Assembly: GCA_913777665.1 (NCBI GenBank)
Contig: CAJYTF010000034.1
Span: forward strand, 124,001-188,000
Origin: an uncultured Myroides sp.
Lineage (GTDB): Bacteria; Bacteroidota; Bacteroidia; Flavobacteriales; Flavobacteriaceae
Reading direction: 5' to 3'
DNA: 64,000 nt
Within the stretch, counting starts at the first letter, position 1; every line of letters begins with the position of its first letter. The notes beneath the pieces were generated by a model. The model was not told where the DNA came from. It did no database searches and was given only the letters and a program-made list of their open reading frames with translations. Both the position numbers and the translations under genes were made by a program. Below are positions 1-10,037 of this stretch, piece by piece.

Positions 1-1
1 A

Positions 2-466
2 GCTAATAACGAAGATCGTTTAATGACGTATGAATCGTTGGCAGATGGTGGTTTTGCAACAGGATCATCATTAGGTTCAGGCGGATTCATCGTTTATAAT
101 GATACAGCTTGTATCGTTCGAAACACATGGAATTTCTCAAGATTCTATCACCATGAAAGCTGCGGTCAATGTTCACCTTGTCGTGAAGGAACCGGTTGGA
201 TGGAAAAAATCTTGTGGAGAATAGAAAACGGTCAGGGTACAGAAGAAGATATCGATGTATTATGGAGCATTCAGGCAAAAATTGAAGGAAACACAATTTG
301 TCCGTTAGGCGACGCTGCTGCTTGGCCAGTTGCTGCTGCTATTCGTCATTTTAGAGACGAGTTTGAATACCACATTCGTTTCCCTGAAAAAATTAAAAAC
401 AGAGATCATTTTGTAAATGAGCCTTTTGAAAAAGTGAAACATTTATTAAACACAGTAACAATATAA
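2..466 (+). CDS. nuoF: NADH-quinone oxidoreductase subunit F, C-terminal part (truncated by window start)
   Basis: Frame is open from base 2; contains SCGQCSPCREGTGWM and GNTICPLGDAAAWP, the NuoF 4Fe-4S motif region; followed by nuoG. Confidence 0.95.
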   Translation, partial: ANNEDRLMTYESLADGGFATGSSLGSGGFIVYNDTACIVRNTWNFSRFYHHESCGQCSPCREGTGWMEKILWRIENGQGTEEDIDVLWSIQAKIEGNTICPLGDAAAWPVAAAIRHFRDEFEYHIRFPEKIKNRDHFVNEPFEKVKHLLNTVTI

Positions 467-467
467 T

Positions 468-537
468 TTTGTTTAAGTTTTAAAGTTTAAGGTTTCAAGT
501 GCATAACCTTAAACGTTAAACATCAAACTTTAAACTA
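468..537. repeat. AT-rich imperfect inverted/direct repeat cluster (GTTTAAAGTTTAAGGTTT-like) in the nuoF-nuoG gap
   Basis: gtttaagttttaaagtttaaggttt ... aaccttaaacgttaaacatcaaactttaaac; the other nuo junctions are 1-19 bp. Confidence 0.6.
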
Positions 538-544
538 CAAAACG

Positions 545-1567
545 ATGAAAGTTACAATAGACGGAATAGAACTAGAAGTAGAACCAGGTACAACCGTACT
601 ACAGGCTGCGCGTATGATTGGCGGCGATGTGGTACCACCTGCAATGTGCTACTATTCAAAATTAAAAGACACTGGTGGAAACTGCCGTGCCTGTTTGGTA
701 GAAGTATCAAAAGGTAGCGAAGCAGATCCGCGCCCTATGCCTAAAATGATGCCATCGTGTAAAACGGGCGTTATGGATGGAATGGAGGTTAAAGTGAAGA
801 CTTCAGACAGAGCATTAGATGCCCGTAAAGCGGTTACAGAATTTTTATTGATCAATCACCCGTTAGATTGCCCTGTTTGTGATCAGGCTGGTGAGTGCGA
901 TCTACAAAACTTATCATTTAAACACGGTTTAGGCAAAACTCGTTTCAAAGAAGAAAAAAGAACGTTTGAGCCTGAAAATATTGGCGATAAAATACAGCTT
1001 CACATGAACCGTTGTATTTTGTGCTATCGTTGTGTGCATACGGCAGAACAAGTTTGTGGCAGCAGAAATCACGGTGTTTTAAATCGTGGCGATCACGCTC
1101 AGATTTCAACATATATTTCGGCTTCTATAGATCATGAAATGTCTGGAAACATGATTGATGTTTGTCCGGTTGGTGCGTTAACAGATAAAACCTTCCGTTT
1201 TAAATCGCGTGTTTGGTTTAACAAACCGTTCAACGCACACAGAAACTGTGACAAATGTTGCGGAAAAACGACTGTTTGGATGTTTGGTAACGAAATTCAG
1301 CGTGTTACGGCTCGTAAAGATGAGTATCATGAAGTAGAAGAATTTATCTGCAACGAATGTCGTTTTGATCATAAAGAAGTTTCTGACTGGGTTATTGAAG
1401 GTCCACGAAAATTCGAAAAATTCTCGGTTATCAATCAAAACAACTATACCCGTAAAATGGATAAGGTTAAAATTGATACTGAAAAGCATATTTTAGAAGG
1501 TCGCGATCAAGATCGTAAAAAAATTAGTATGACAGAAGTTCCATATAAAAACACAGAAAACAGTTAA
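545..1567 (+). CDS. nuoG: NADH-quinone oxidoreductase subunit G, short form (2Fe-2S/4Fe-4S N-terminal domains)
   Basis: 2Fe-2S ferredoxin fold, HPLDCPVCDQAGECDLQ, NRCILCYRCV; in nuo operon. Confidence 0.93.
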   Translation: MKVTIDGIELEVEPGTTVLQAARMIGGDVVPPAMCYYSKLKDTGGNCRACLVEVSKGSEADPRPMPKMMPSCKTGVMDGMEVKVKTSDRALDARKAVTEFLLINHPLDCPVCDQAGECDLQNLSFKHGLGKTRFKEEKRTFEPENIGDKIQLHMNRCILCYRCVHTAEQVCGSRNHGVLNRGDHAQISTYISASIDHEMSGNMIDVCPVGALTDKTFRFKSRVWFNKPFNAHRNCDKCCGKTTVWMFGNEIQRVTARKDEYHEVEEFICNECRFDHKEVSDWVIEGPRKFEKFSVINQNNYTRKMDKVKIDTEKHILEGRDQDRKKISMTEVPYKNTENS

Positions 1568-1569
1568 TT

Positions 1570-2601
1570 ATGGAAGAAGCAATTATTATAGAAAAAAGCG
1601 TAATTATTGTCGCTGTTTTTGCAATTACCATGCTTTTTGCCATGTATTGTACCTTGGCAGAACGTAAAATTGCTGCTTGGATTCAAGACCGTAGAGGTCC
1701 AAACCGTGCGGGTCCAGGTGGAATGTTACAACCTTTGGCAGATGGTTTAAAACTTTTTGCGAAAGAAGAATTCATGCCAAACACACCAAATACGTTCTTA
1801 TTCGTATTTGGTCCGTTCATATCTATGACTATGGCATTAATGACGTCGGCGGTAATTCCGTGGGGCGATACTTTAGAAATTGGTGGCAGAAAAGTAATTT
1901 TACAAGCCGCTGATATCAACGTAGCAATGCTTTATGTTTTTGCAGTATTATCGGTAAGTGTGTACGGAATTATGATTGGTGGTTGGGCATCAAACAACAA
2001 ATATTCATTGATTAGTGCTATGCGTGTGGCATCTCAAATGATTTCGTACGAAATTGCTATGGGATTGTCCATAGTTGCTATTTTAATGATGCACAGCTCT
2101 ATGAGTTTGCGCGAAATTGCAGCAGGTCAGCACGAAATGCACTGGAACATCTTTTATCAACCTTTAGGCTTTTTCATATTTTTGATTTGTTCGTTTGCAG
2201 AAACCAACAGAACACCTTTTGATTTGGCAGAATGTGAACAAGAGTTAATTGGTGGATACCACACAGAATATTCGTCTATGAGAATGGGATTCTTCCTGTT
2301 TGCAGAATATGCAGCAATGTTTATCTCTTCTACCCTATTGGCGGTTCTTTATTTGGGAGCTTACAATTATCCGGGTATGACGTGGGCTGCCGAAAATTGG
2401 GGCGAAAATATTGCCAACATTATTGGTATTGCGGTACTGTTTGGTAAAATCTGTTTCTTTATTTTCTTGTACATGTGGGTACGTTGGACCATTCCACGTT
2501 TCCGTTATGACCAGTTAATGAATTTAGGTTGGAAAACGTTAATTCCGTTAGCAATATTAAACATTGTGGTTACTGCGGTTGTATTATTATTAAATCGCTA
2601 A
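1570..2601 (+). CDS. nuoH: NADH-quinone oxidoreductase subunit H
   Basis: AAWIQDRRGPNRAGPGGMLQPLADGLKL and ETNRTPFDLAECEQELIGGYHTEYSSM. Confidence 0.97.
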   Translation: MEEAIIIEKSVIIVAVFAITMLFAMYCTLAERKIAAWIQDRRGPNRAGPGGMLQPLADGLKLFAKEEFMPNTPNTFLFVFGPFISMTMALMTSAVIPWGDTLEIGGRKVILQAADINVAMLYVFAVLSVSVYGIMIGGWASNNKYSLISAMRVASQMISYEIAMGLSIVAILMMHSSMSLREIAAGQHEMHWNIFYQPLGFFIFLICSFAETNRTPFDLAECEQELIGGYHTEYSSMRMGFFLFAEYAAMFISSTLLAVLYLGAYNYPGMTWAAENWGENIANIIGIAVLFGKICFFIFLYMWVRWTIPRFRYDQLMNLGWKTLIPLAILNIVVTAVVLLLNR

Positions 2602-2614
2602 AAAAACAGAAATT

Positions 2615-3154
2615 ATGTCAATTCAAAATACATCCTTATCGGGAAGAAAAAAACAAGTTTCTAATAAAGAAATGACACTTGGCGAACGTTTGTATATTGG
2701 TGCAATTGCAGGCGGTATGGCAACTACTTTTAAGCATTTGTTTAAAAAGAAGGTTACCATTAGTTACCCGGAAGAAACACGTCCGTTCAGTCCGGTTTAT
2801 CGTGGTCAGCACATGCTAATGCGCGATGAAGAAGGCAGAGAACGTTGTACAGCTTGTGGTTTGTGTGCGTTATCATGCCCTGCCGAAGCTATTACCATGA
2901 AAGCTGCCGAACGCACTGCAGACGAATTGCACTTATATCGCGAAGAAAAATACGCAGAGATTTACGAGATTAATATGTTGCGTTGCATTTACTGCGGTTT
3001 GTGCGAAGAAGCTTGCCCTAAACAAGCGATTTATCTTACAACATCTAAAAAAATTGTAAAAGCTGATACTAATCGCGAACATTTTATTTTTGGTAAAGAA
3101 CAATTGGTTATGCCTTTAGATCAAGCTATTAACAACACAGCTAAATCAGAATAA
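2615..3154 (+). CDS. nuoI: NADH-quinone oxidoreductase subunit I
   Basis: Two 4Fe-4S motifs CTACGLCALSCP and CIYCGLCEEACP. Confidence 0.96.
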   Translation: MSIQNTSLSGRKKQVSNKEMTLGERLYIGAIAGGMATTFKHLFKKKVTISYPEETRPFSPVYRGQHMLMRDEEGRERCTACGLCALSCPAEAITMKAAERTADELHLYREEKYAEIYEINMLRCIYCGLCEEACPKQAIYLTTSKKIVKADTNREHFIFGKEQLVMPLDQAINNTAKSE

Positions 3155-3156
3155 AA

Positions 3157-3663
3157 ATGATAGAGATTTTATTTTACATTCTTTCGGCTGTTACTTTAGG
3201 AAGCGCGTTTTTAACCATTCTTTCTAAAAACCCTATACACAGTGCCATTTGGTTGGTTATCTGTTTCTTTAGTATTGCAGGTCATTACGCTTTATTGAAC
3301 TCTCAGTTCTTGGCAATGGTTCACATCATTGTATATTCTGGAGCGATTATGATTTTGATGCTCTTTACCATCATGTTAATGAACCTGAACATAAGTGATG
3401 AAATTGCAAAACCTATCGTAACCAAAATTATTGCGACGGTTTGTTTTTGTTTGATCGGATTCTTTTTAGTGAGTTCATTGGCACAAACGGCTCCGGCATT
3501 AGAAACTTATACACAAACAGGAGTAGATTTTCAAACCATTCAGGTTTTAGGAAAAGTGTTATTGAACGAATTTGTACTTCCGTTTGAAATGGCTGCCATT
3601 TTATTGTTAATGGCAATGATTGGTGCCGTATTAATATCTAAAAAAGAGAAAAAAACAGCATAA
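3157..3663 (+). CDS. nuoJ: NADH-quinone oxidoreductase subunit J
   Basis: Membrane protein with IHSAIWLV and IIVYSGAIMILMLF; position in operon. Confidence 0.95.
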   Translation: MIEILFYILSAVTLGSAFLTILSKNPIHSAIWLVICFFSIAGHYALLNSQFLAMVHIIVYSGAIMILMLFTIMLMNLNISDEIAKPIVTKIIATVCFCLIGFFLVSSLAQTAPALETYTQTGVDFQTIQVLGKVLLNEFVLPFEMAAILLLMAMIGAVLISKKEKKTA

Positions 3664-3664
3664 T

Positions 3665-3985
3665 ATGGAAAACGTTTTACAACAAATTGGTATAGACCAA
3701 TACATTTACTTAGCCATATTACTGTTTTGTATTGGTGCATTTGGTATTTTATATCGTAGAAATGCAATTGTTATGTTCATGTCGATCGAAATTATGCTGA
3801 ACGCTGCAAACTTACTTTTAGTTGCTTTTTCTACGTATCACGAAGATGCAAACGGACAAGTATTCGTATTCTTTACAATGGCTGTTGCTGCTGCAGAAGT
3901 AGCGATTGGATTGGCAATTTTGGTGGCGATTTATAGAAATATAGGATCGATTGATATTGATAAACTTAAAAAATTAAAAGGATAG
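3665..3985 (+). CDS. nuoK: NADH-quinone oxidoreductase subunit K
   Basis: 106 aa, RRNAIVMFMSIEIMLNAANLLLVAFS, AAEVAIGLAILVAIYR. Confidence 0.96.
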   Translation: MENVLQQIGIDQYIYLAILLFCIGAFGILYRRNAIVMFMSIEIMLNAANLLLVAFSTYHEDANGQVFVFFTMAVAAAEVAIGLAILVAIYRNIGSIDIDKLKKLKG

Positions 3986-3986
3986 C

Positions 3987-5855
3987 ATGAGTACAACTAT
4001 ATTACTACTTACATTGATTTTCCCTTTGGTTGGTACATTAATCAACGGATTTTGGGGCAAACATTTAAGCAAAAAAGTATCGGGTACTATTGCAACAATG
4101 GCTATTGCAGCTTCATTTGTAACTTCATGCTTATTTTTCGCTTACATTCAAGATGGTGAACCTGTAAAAGTGGTTTTGTTCGAATGGATGAAATTCAATT
4201 ATTTTTCTATTGATTTCGGATTTTATTTTGATCAGTTAGCTGCTTTATGGTTGATGTTCATTACAGGTATCGGAACATTGATCCATCTGTATTCAACAAG
4301 TTATATGAGTCATGATGAGAATTTCTCTAAATTCTTTACCTACCTGAATTTCTTCGTTTTCTTTATGTTGATTTTAGTAACAGGAAGCAACTTAGTCATG
4401 ATGTTCATTGGTTGGGAAGGTGTTGGTTTATGCTCGTACCTATTGATTGGTTTCTGGTATAAAAACCAAGATTACAACAATGCAGCAAAGAAAGCATTCA
4501 TCATGAACCGTATCGGAGATTTAGGTTTCTTGGTCGGAATTTTCGTAACAGGATATTTATTTCACACATTAGATTTTATCGAATTGAAAGATCAAAGTTT
4601 CCTTGCTCCTACTTTAGGCATTGCAACTATGGCATTCTTTATAGCGGCAACAGGTAAAAGTGCGCAATTACCGCTTTACACTTGGTTACCGGATGCAATG
4701 GCAGGACCAACGCCTGTATCGGCTTTAATCCACGCGGCTACTATGGTTACAGCAGGTATCTTTATGATTACGCGTTTAAACTTTTTGTTCGATTTAACTC
4801 CGGATGTGCAACATATCATTGCAATAATTGGAGCTGTAACCTCTTTAGTTGCTGCAACCATTGCCTTGGTACAAAACGATATTAAAAAAGTATTGGCATA
4901 TTCTACCGTATCGCAATTAGGTTTAATGTTTTTGGCATTAGGTTTAGGTGCTTACGAAGTTGCGGTTTTCCACGTAATTACACACGCGTTCTTTAAAGCA
5001 TGTTTGTTCTTAGGATCGGGATCGGTTATACACGCTGTTGGTGGCGAACAAGATATGCGACACATGGGCGGATTGAAAAAACACATGAAAATTACGTATG
5101 CTACGTTTTTTATATCAACCTTAGCAATATCAGGTTTCCCACCGTTATCAGGTTTCTTCTCTAAAGATGAAATTTTATTAACAGCATTCCACCACAATAC
5201 CGTTTTATGGGTTGTAGCAAGTTTAGCATCGATATTAACAGCTTTTTATATGTTCCGTTTATTGTTCTTAACCTTCTCTAACAAATTCAGAGGAACCGAA
5301 GAACAAGAGCATCATTTACACGAAAGTCCGTCTGCAATGACCATGCCTTTGATTATTTTAGCAGTATTGGCAGCAGTTGGCGGATTAATCAGTATTCCGG
5401 GTAACAGCTGGTTAAACGAATTTTTAAAACCGGTAATTAAAAACAGTGCAACATTACATCATCATGAATTAGGCACAACCGAATACCTATTAATGGGCTT
5501 AGCTGTTGTGGGTGCATTGGTTGGTTTATTTGTAGCTTACTTTAAGTACATTAAAAACAAACAAGTACCTGTGAACGACAACAATGTATCGGGCTTACAG
5601 AAATTGTTTGCGAACAAATATTATTTAGATGAGATTTATATGTTGATTATTGTTAATCCGTTAAATTTCTTTGGATCTTTCTTTAAAAAACAAATCGACG
5701 GTTTGATCAACGGTGTTGTTTTAAGTGTAGGAAGAATTCCTGCAGAACTTTCTTATCAGGGTAAAAAAGCACAAAACGGAAACATTGGCTTGTACTTATT
5801 TGCCTTTGTAATTGGTGTTTGTGGCTTGTTGTATTATTTATTTATGTGTTACTAA
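3987..5855 (+). CDS. nuoL: NADH-quinone oxidoreductase subunit L
   Basis: WEGVGLCSYLLIGFW, LPDAMAGPTPVSALIHAATMVTAG; 622 aa. Confidence 0.97.
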   Translation: MSTTILLLTLIFPLVGTLINGFWGKHLSKKVSGTIATMAIAASFVTSCLFFAYIQDGEPVKVVLFEWMKFNYFSIDFGFYFDQLAALWLMFITGIGTLIHLYSTSYMSHDENFSKFFTYLNFFVFFMLILVTGSNLVMMFIGWEGVGLCSYLLIGFWYKNQDYNNAAKKAFIMNRIGDLGFLVGIFVTGYLFHTLDFIELKDQSFLAPTLGIATMAFFIAATGKSAQLPLYTWLPDAMAGPTPVSALIHAATMVTAGIFMITRLNFLFDLTPDVQHIIAIIGAVTSLVAATIALVQNDIKKVLAYSTVSQLGLMFLALGLGAYEVAVFHVITHAFFKACLFLGSGSVIHAVGGEQDMRHMGGLKKHMKITYATFFISTLAISGFPPLSGFFSKDEILLTAFHHNTVLWVVASLASILTAFYMFRLLFLTFSNKFRGTEEQEHHLHESPSAMTMPLIILAVLAAVGGLISIPGNSWLNEFLKPVIKNSATLHHHELGTTEYLLMGLAVVGALVGLFVAYFKYIKNKQVPVNDNNVSGLQKLFANKYYLDEIYMLIIVNPLNFFGSFFKKQIDGLINGVVLSVGRIPAELSYQGKKAQNGNIGLYLFAFVIGVCGLLYYLFMCY

Positions 5856-5859
5856 AATT

Positions 5860-7269
5860 ATGGCAATGAATTGTATTATTATTTTACTTATTTATGTTTT
5901 GGGAGCTGTTGCTACATTGGCATCAAACTCTAAAAATGCAGCTAAAATAGCTTTAGTAACCAGTTTAATTAATGCCGTAATTGTTTTAATTTTAACAGGT
6001 GAGTATTTAAACGGTAACGATATTTCGTTCACTCAGCAATGGATTTCTAACCCAAACATCTCTTTATCTTTTGTGGTTGACGGGTTAAGCTTAACTATGT
6101 TATTGCTTACAACATTGTTACTACCTATCATCATTTTAGCATCGTTCAATACGTTGTATTCAAAAGCAAATCAGTTGTACTCATTGGTTTTGTTCATGGC
6201 ATTTGCTATGGCAGGAACATTCTTGGCACAAGACGGTTTGGTTTACTATATTTTCTGGGAATTAGCGTTGTTGCCAATTTTCTTTATAGGATTGTTATGG
6301 GGAAGCGACGAATGGAAAGTACGCAAACGCGTAATGGTAACATTTTTCATGTACACTTTCGCAGGATCGTTGTTTATGTTGGCTGCTTTTGCTTACTTAT
6401 ACACATTAACCGGAAGTTTTGCTTGGAGCGATCTTTCTAAAGTAGTATTATCAACCAAAGAAGCTAACTATATTTTCTTGGCATTTTTCTTTGCATACGG
6501 AATCAAGATTCCGGTTTTCCCGTTACACACATGGCAGGCAAATACCTACGAAAAATCTCCAACGATTGGTACCATGTTACTTTCGGGTATCATGCTAAAA
6601 ATGGGTATTTATTCTATTTTACGCTGGCAAATGCCGATTGCAGGAAATGTATCAGAAAACATCTTAAAAACAGTAATTGTTCTTTGCATCGTCGGAATTA
6701 TCTATGCATCGTTAATCGCATTACGCTCTAACAACTTAAAACGTTTATTGGCATATTCGTCAATGGCGCACGTTGGTTTAGTTGCTGCTGGTGCGTATGT
6801 TGGAAATAGCACAGGTTATCAAGGTGCAATTATTCAAATGGTTGCTCACGGTTTTGTAGTGGTTGGTTTATTCTATTTGGCAGATATCATTTACAAAAGA
6901 TACGATACGTACGAAATTAAGGAAATGGGCGGTATCCGTTCACAAGCTCCTAAATTCACGACATTCTTTTTAATCATCATGTTTGCATCAATCGGTTTAC
7001 CGGGAACTTTCGGATTCATCGGAGAATTTACCTTGTTGTTCGCATTATCAGAAAAAGAATTACTATATGCTGTTTTTGCAGGAACATCGATCATTCTTGG
7101 AGCGTATTACATGCTTAAAATGTTTCAGAATGCCGTTTTAGGAAGCACAGAAAACAAGGTTTTTGCCGAAGTAACTACAAAAGAATATTTTGTTTTAGCG
7201 GTTATTTGTGTGGTTTTAATTGGTTTGGGAATCTATCCAAAATTACTAACCGATTTATTTATTCAATAG
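5860..7269 (+). CDS. nuoM: NADH-quinone oxidoreductase subunit M
   Basis: Proton-translocating family; start MAMNCIIILL at 5860 avoids overlap with nuoL. Confidence 0.94.
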   Translation: MAMNCIIILLIYVLGAVATLASNSKNAAKIALVTSLINAVIVLILTGEYLNGNDISFTQQWISNPNISLSFVVDGLSLTMLLLTTLLLPIIILASFNTLYSKANQLYSLVLFMAFAMAGTFLAQDGLVYYIFWELALLPIFFIGLLWGSDEWKVRKRVMVTFFMYTFAGSLFMLAAFAYLYTLTGSFAWSDLSKVVLSTKEANYIFLAFFFAYGIKIPVFPLHTWQANTYEKSPTIGTMLLSGIMLKMGIYSILRWQMPIAGNVSENILKTVIVLCIVGIIYASLIALRSNNLKRLLAYSSMAHVGLVAAGAYVGNSTGYQGAIIQMVAHGFVVVGLFYLADIIYKRYDTYEIKEMGGIRSQAPKFTTFFLIIMFASIGLPGTFGFIGEFTLLFALSEKELLYAVFAGTSIILGAYYMLKMFQNAVLGSTENKVFAEVTTKEYFVLAVICVVLIGLGIYPKLLTDLFIQ

Positions 7270-7288
7270 AACATAGAAAAATTAAACT

Positions 7289-8662
7289 ATGAGTACATTA
7301 ATAGCTTTAGCATCTTTAGCGGTTCTTATATTAGTATTAGAAATTTTTAACCTGCGCAAAACCATTGTACCACTAACGTTGGTTGGTTTATTGGTTGCGT
7401 TGGGTTTAAATATATGCGATTTTAATTCGATCGATTCTTTCTACAACAACATGATTGTGGTAAATAAATCAACAGTTTTATTCAACTCGCTTTTTATTGT
7501 TTTAACGTTTTTCATTGTTGCTTTGGGACAATCGTTCTACAAGGAACATTACGATAAAATATCTGACTACACTTCTTTAAAAATATTTTTATTGATTGGT
7601 GCATACTGTATGGTTTCTTTCGGAAATCTGGTAATGTTCTTCTTAGGATTGGAAATTTTATCGATCACGCTATACATTTTAGCAGGAAGCGACAGAACAA
7701 ACATCAAAAGCAACGAAGCCGGAATGAAGTATTTCTTAATGGGATCTTTCGCATCAGGGTTTATTTTGTTCGGAATTGCCTTAATTTACGGCGCAACAGC
7801 TGCATTTGATCTAGATCAGATTGTTTTGGCAAGCACACAGTTGGCAATGCCAAAATGGTTCACAGTAGGTTTTACGTTAATGTTGGTTGGTTTACTGTTT
7901 AAAATAGCAGCATTCCCATTCCATTTCTGGGCTCCTGATGTTTATCAAGGATCGCCTTTGCTTACAACAACTACCATGAGTACGTTGGCAAAAGTTGCTG
8001 CAGTTGCTACATTTTATAAATTAAGTGTAGTATTTTTCCCGGCAATGCCAACAAACTTTGTAAACTTAATTGCCTTTTTAATTGTTGCCACATTGATAAT
8101 TGGTAACGTAATGGCATTAAAACAAAACAACATTAAACGCCTTATGGCATATTCGGGTATTTCGCATGCCGGTTTCATGTTAATGGCGATTTTGTTGGGC
8201 AAAACGGCTGAACCTTATCTATTCTATTACATGGCAGCGTATGCTATTGCAGGTATTGCAGCATTTAGTGTTATTTTATATGTATGTCAGGATAAAAAAG
8301 AAGAGTTGGTTATTCATTTCCGCGGATTTGCAAAACACAAACCGGTCTTGGCAGTTACCCTATCGTTAGCATTATTGTCAATGGCGGGAATACCAATTTT
8401 AGCAGGATTCTTTGGAAAATTGTTCTTGTTTACCGAAGCGTTAAAACAAGGTTTCTACATTACGGTTATTACAGCGGTAATTACATCAATCATTAGTATT
8501 TACTATTACATTAAAGTAATTATTGTAATGTTTACTTATAAAAATGCCGATGCCAATACGGTTTATCAAAAGAACTTTATGTATTCGGCGGTTGCAGTTG
8601 CAGCCATCATCATTAATCTAATTATCGGATTTTGCCCATCAATAATAATAGATTTATTTTAA
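7289..8662 (+). CDS. nuoN: NADH-quinone oxidoreductase subunit N
   Basis: FKIAAFPFHFWAPDVYQGSPLLTTTTMSTLAKVA; end of nuo operon. Confidence 0.96.
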   Translation: MSTLIALASLAVLILVLEIFNLRKTIVPLTLVGLLVALGLNICDFNSIDSFYNNMIVVNKSTVLFNSLFIVLTFFIVALGQSFYKEHYDKISDYTSLKIFLLIGAYCMVSFGNLVMFFLGLEILSITLYILAGSDRTNIKSNEAGMKYFLMGSFASGFILFGIALIYGATAAFDLDQIVLASTQLAMPKWFTVGFTLMLVGLLFKIAAFPFHFWAPDVYQGSPLLTTTTMSTLAKVAAVATFYKLSVVFFPAMPTNFVNLIAFLIVATLIIGNVMALKQNNIKRLMAYSGISHAGFMLMAILLGKTAEPYLFYYMAAYAIAGIAAFSVILYVCQDKKEELVIHFRGFAKHKPVLAVTLSLALLSMAGIPILAGFFGKLFLFTEALKQGFYITVITAVITSIISIYYYIKVIIVMFTYKNADANTVYQKNFMYSAVAVAAIIINLIIGFCPSIIIDLF

Positions 8663-8686
8663 TTTTAGTTAATTGATTACTTTACT

Positions 8687-8720
8687 AAAGGTTGATTTGA
8701 AGTTCAAATCAACCTTTTTT
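8687..8720 (+). terminator. Intrinsic terminator after nuoN
   Basis: aaaggttgatttgaa g ttcaaatcaaccttt + T run. Confidence 0.85.
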
Positions 8721-8767
8721 CATATCTTTAAACTGTCGTACAGTACAGGAAATATTATGTGATTCAG

Positions 8768-8796
8768 ACCTCACAGGTTTTAAAAACCTGTGAGGT
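8768..8796. repeat. Dispersed palindrome, copy 1 (ACCTCACAGGTTTT-A-AAAACCTGTGAGGT)
   Basis: 14-bp perfect arms; identical 29-mer at 45420-45448. Confidence 0.85.
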
Positions 8797-8849
8797 CTTG
8801 ACGAAAGATATAAGGTTAAATTTGTGTTGTACACTGAATTATTTAAACT

Positions 8850-10034
8850 ATGAAAACTCCCGAAAGATATCAGCCCGAAAACAACCATTCTTTTTCAAGT
8901 TACTGGAAACCTACCAACGATAATTTACTTCCAAAATTATTGACTGATGTTTCTTTGGAAGAAAGCGAACAGCTGATTCCGTTGTATTTTCAGGTTGATG
9001 AATTGGGCGATACTGTAGCAAAAGAATATTTCACCAACAAACAGTTTGGCGAAGCTATTGGAAACCTGCATCGCGATTTTTCTATGTATCCTTCCAACAA
9101 AGAAAATCTTTCTGAAGTTACACAACAACTTTTCAAACAACTGACCGATATTCCGACTTGGGTAAATTTCGATTTAATAAATCTAGCGGCGACTTATTGT
9201 AATCGTTGCGGAACATCCGCTTTATCGGTTTTGCGGAATTACTGTTTAATGGGCGGCTATGAATCATCGGCAATTAACAAACCGCTTATTTTTACGCAGG
9301 CATTGCACAAAGGTGCCGTAAAACGTTTGGCAGATACGGTTGATTTTTGGATGCATGTTACAACCGTTAACGGACTAAAACCTCAACAAAAAGGAATTTA
9401 TTCGATATTGACTACCCGATTGATTCACTCGTATTCTCGTTTACAGATTGAAAAATCGACCGATTGGAAACCGGAACTTTGGGGCAGACCAATTAATTTG
9501 TGGGATATGTTGGCTACCAATTTAGGTTTTTCGATTGCTTTTATGGACGGATTATCGAAATTAAAACTCCCGCCGACAAATGACGAACTTACCGCCGTTT
9601 TACACCTTTGGAAATATGTAGGCTATCTATTAGGCATTCCGTTGGAATTATTGCCTGATACTGGCGAAGAAGCTGCAAAACAATTGTATTTGTGGAGTAA
9701 AACCCAAAAAGGCATCGATCAAGATTCAAAAGATTTGGCTTACGCGTTGTACGAAGAACCCAAACTAGTAACGTTTACCAACAATTCGTTTATGAAATGG
9801 TTTGTACAAAAAACAAATGTAGGTTACAACGAAGTTTTATTGGGAGCCGAAAGTAGATCTGCATTAGGACTTCCCTACTCTAAAGGTAAATATTGGATTT
9901 TACTGTTAAACAACATCAACCAATACTTCGATAAAAAAGCGAAGAGCAATCCAAAATCATATATAAAAGTCGCTTTAAGAGGAAGAAAACAACAGGAAGA
10001 CGTTTGGGATTTGTACCGAAAAGAGAAGAGATAA
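8850..10034 (+). CDS. Oxygenase MpaB/rubber-oxygenase family (DUF2236) protein
   Basis: GTSALSVLRNYCLMGGYES, TTRLIHSYSR pattern typical of DUF2236/MpaB-Lcp proteins. Confidence 0.7.
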   Translation: MKTPERYQPENNHSFSSYWKPTNDNLLPKLLTDVSLEESEQLIPLYFQVDELGDTVAKEYFTNKQFGEAIGNLHRDFSMYPSNKENLSEVTQQLFKQLTDIPTWVNFDLINLAATYCNRCGTSALSVLRNYCLMGGYESSAINKPLIFTQALHKGAVKRLADTVDFWMHVTTVNGLKPQQKGIYSILTTRLIHSYSRLQIEKSTDWKPELWGRPINLWDMLATNLGFSIAFMDGLSKLKLPPTNDELTAVLHLWKYVGYLLGIPLELLPDTGEEAAKQLYLWSKTQKGIDQDSKDLAYALYEEPKLVTFTNNSFMKWFVQKTNVGYNEVLLGAESRSALGLPYSKGKYWILLLNNINQYFDKKAKSNPKSYIKVALRGRKQQEDVWDLYRKEKR

Positions 10035-10037
10035 AGT

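Noticed and set aside
1178-1489. Minus-strand 103-aa ORF inside nuoG
   Set aside because: Antisense to a well-conserved CDS with no recognisable domain; typical spurious ORF of AT-rich genomes (same applies to most 60-130 aa antisense ORFs in the track)
5812-5859. Upstream start for nuoM (MVFVACCIIYLCVTKI...)
   Set aside because: Would overlap nuoL by 44 bp; MAMNCIIILL at 5860 fits the operon spacing better
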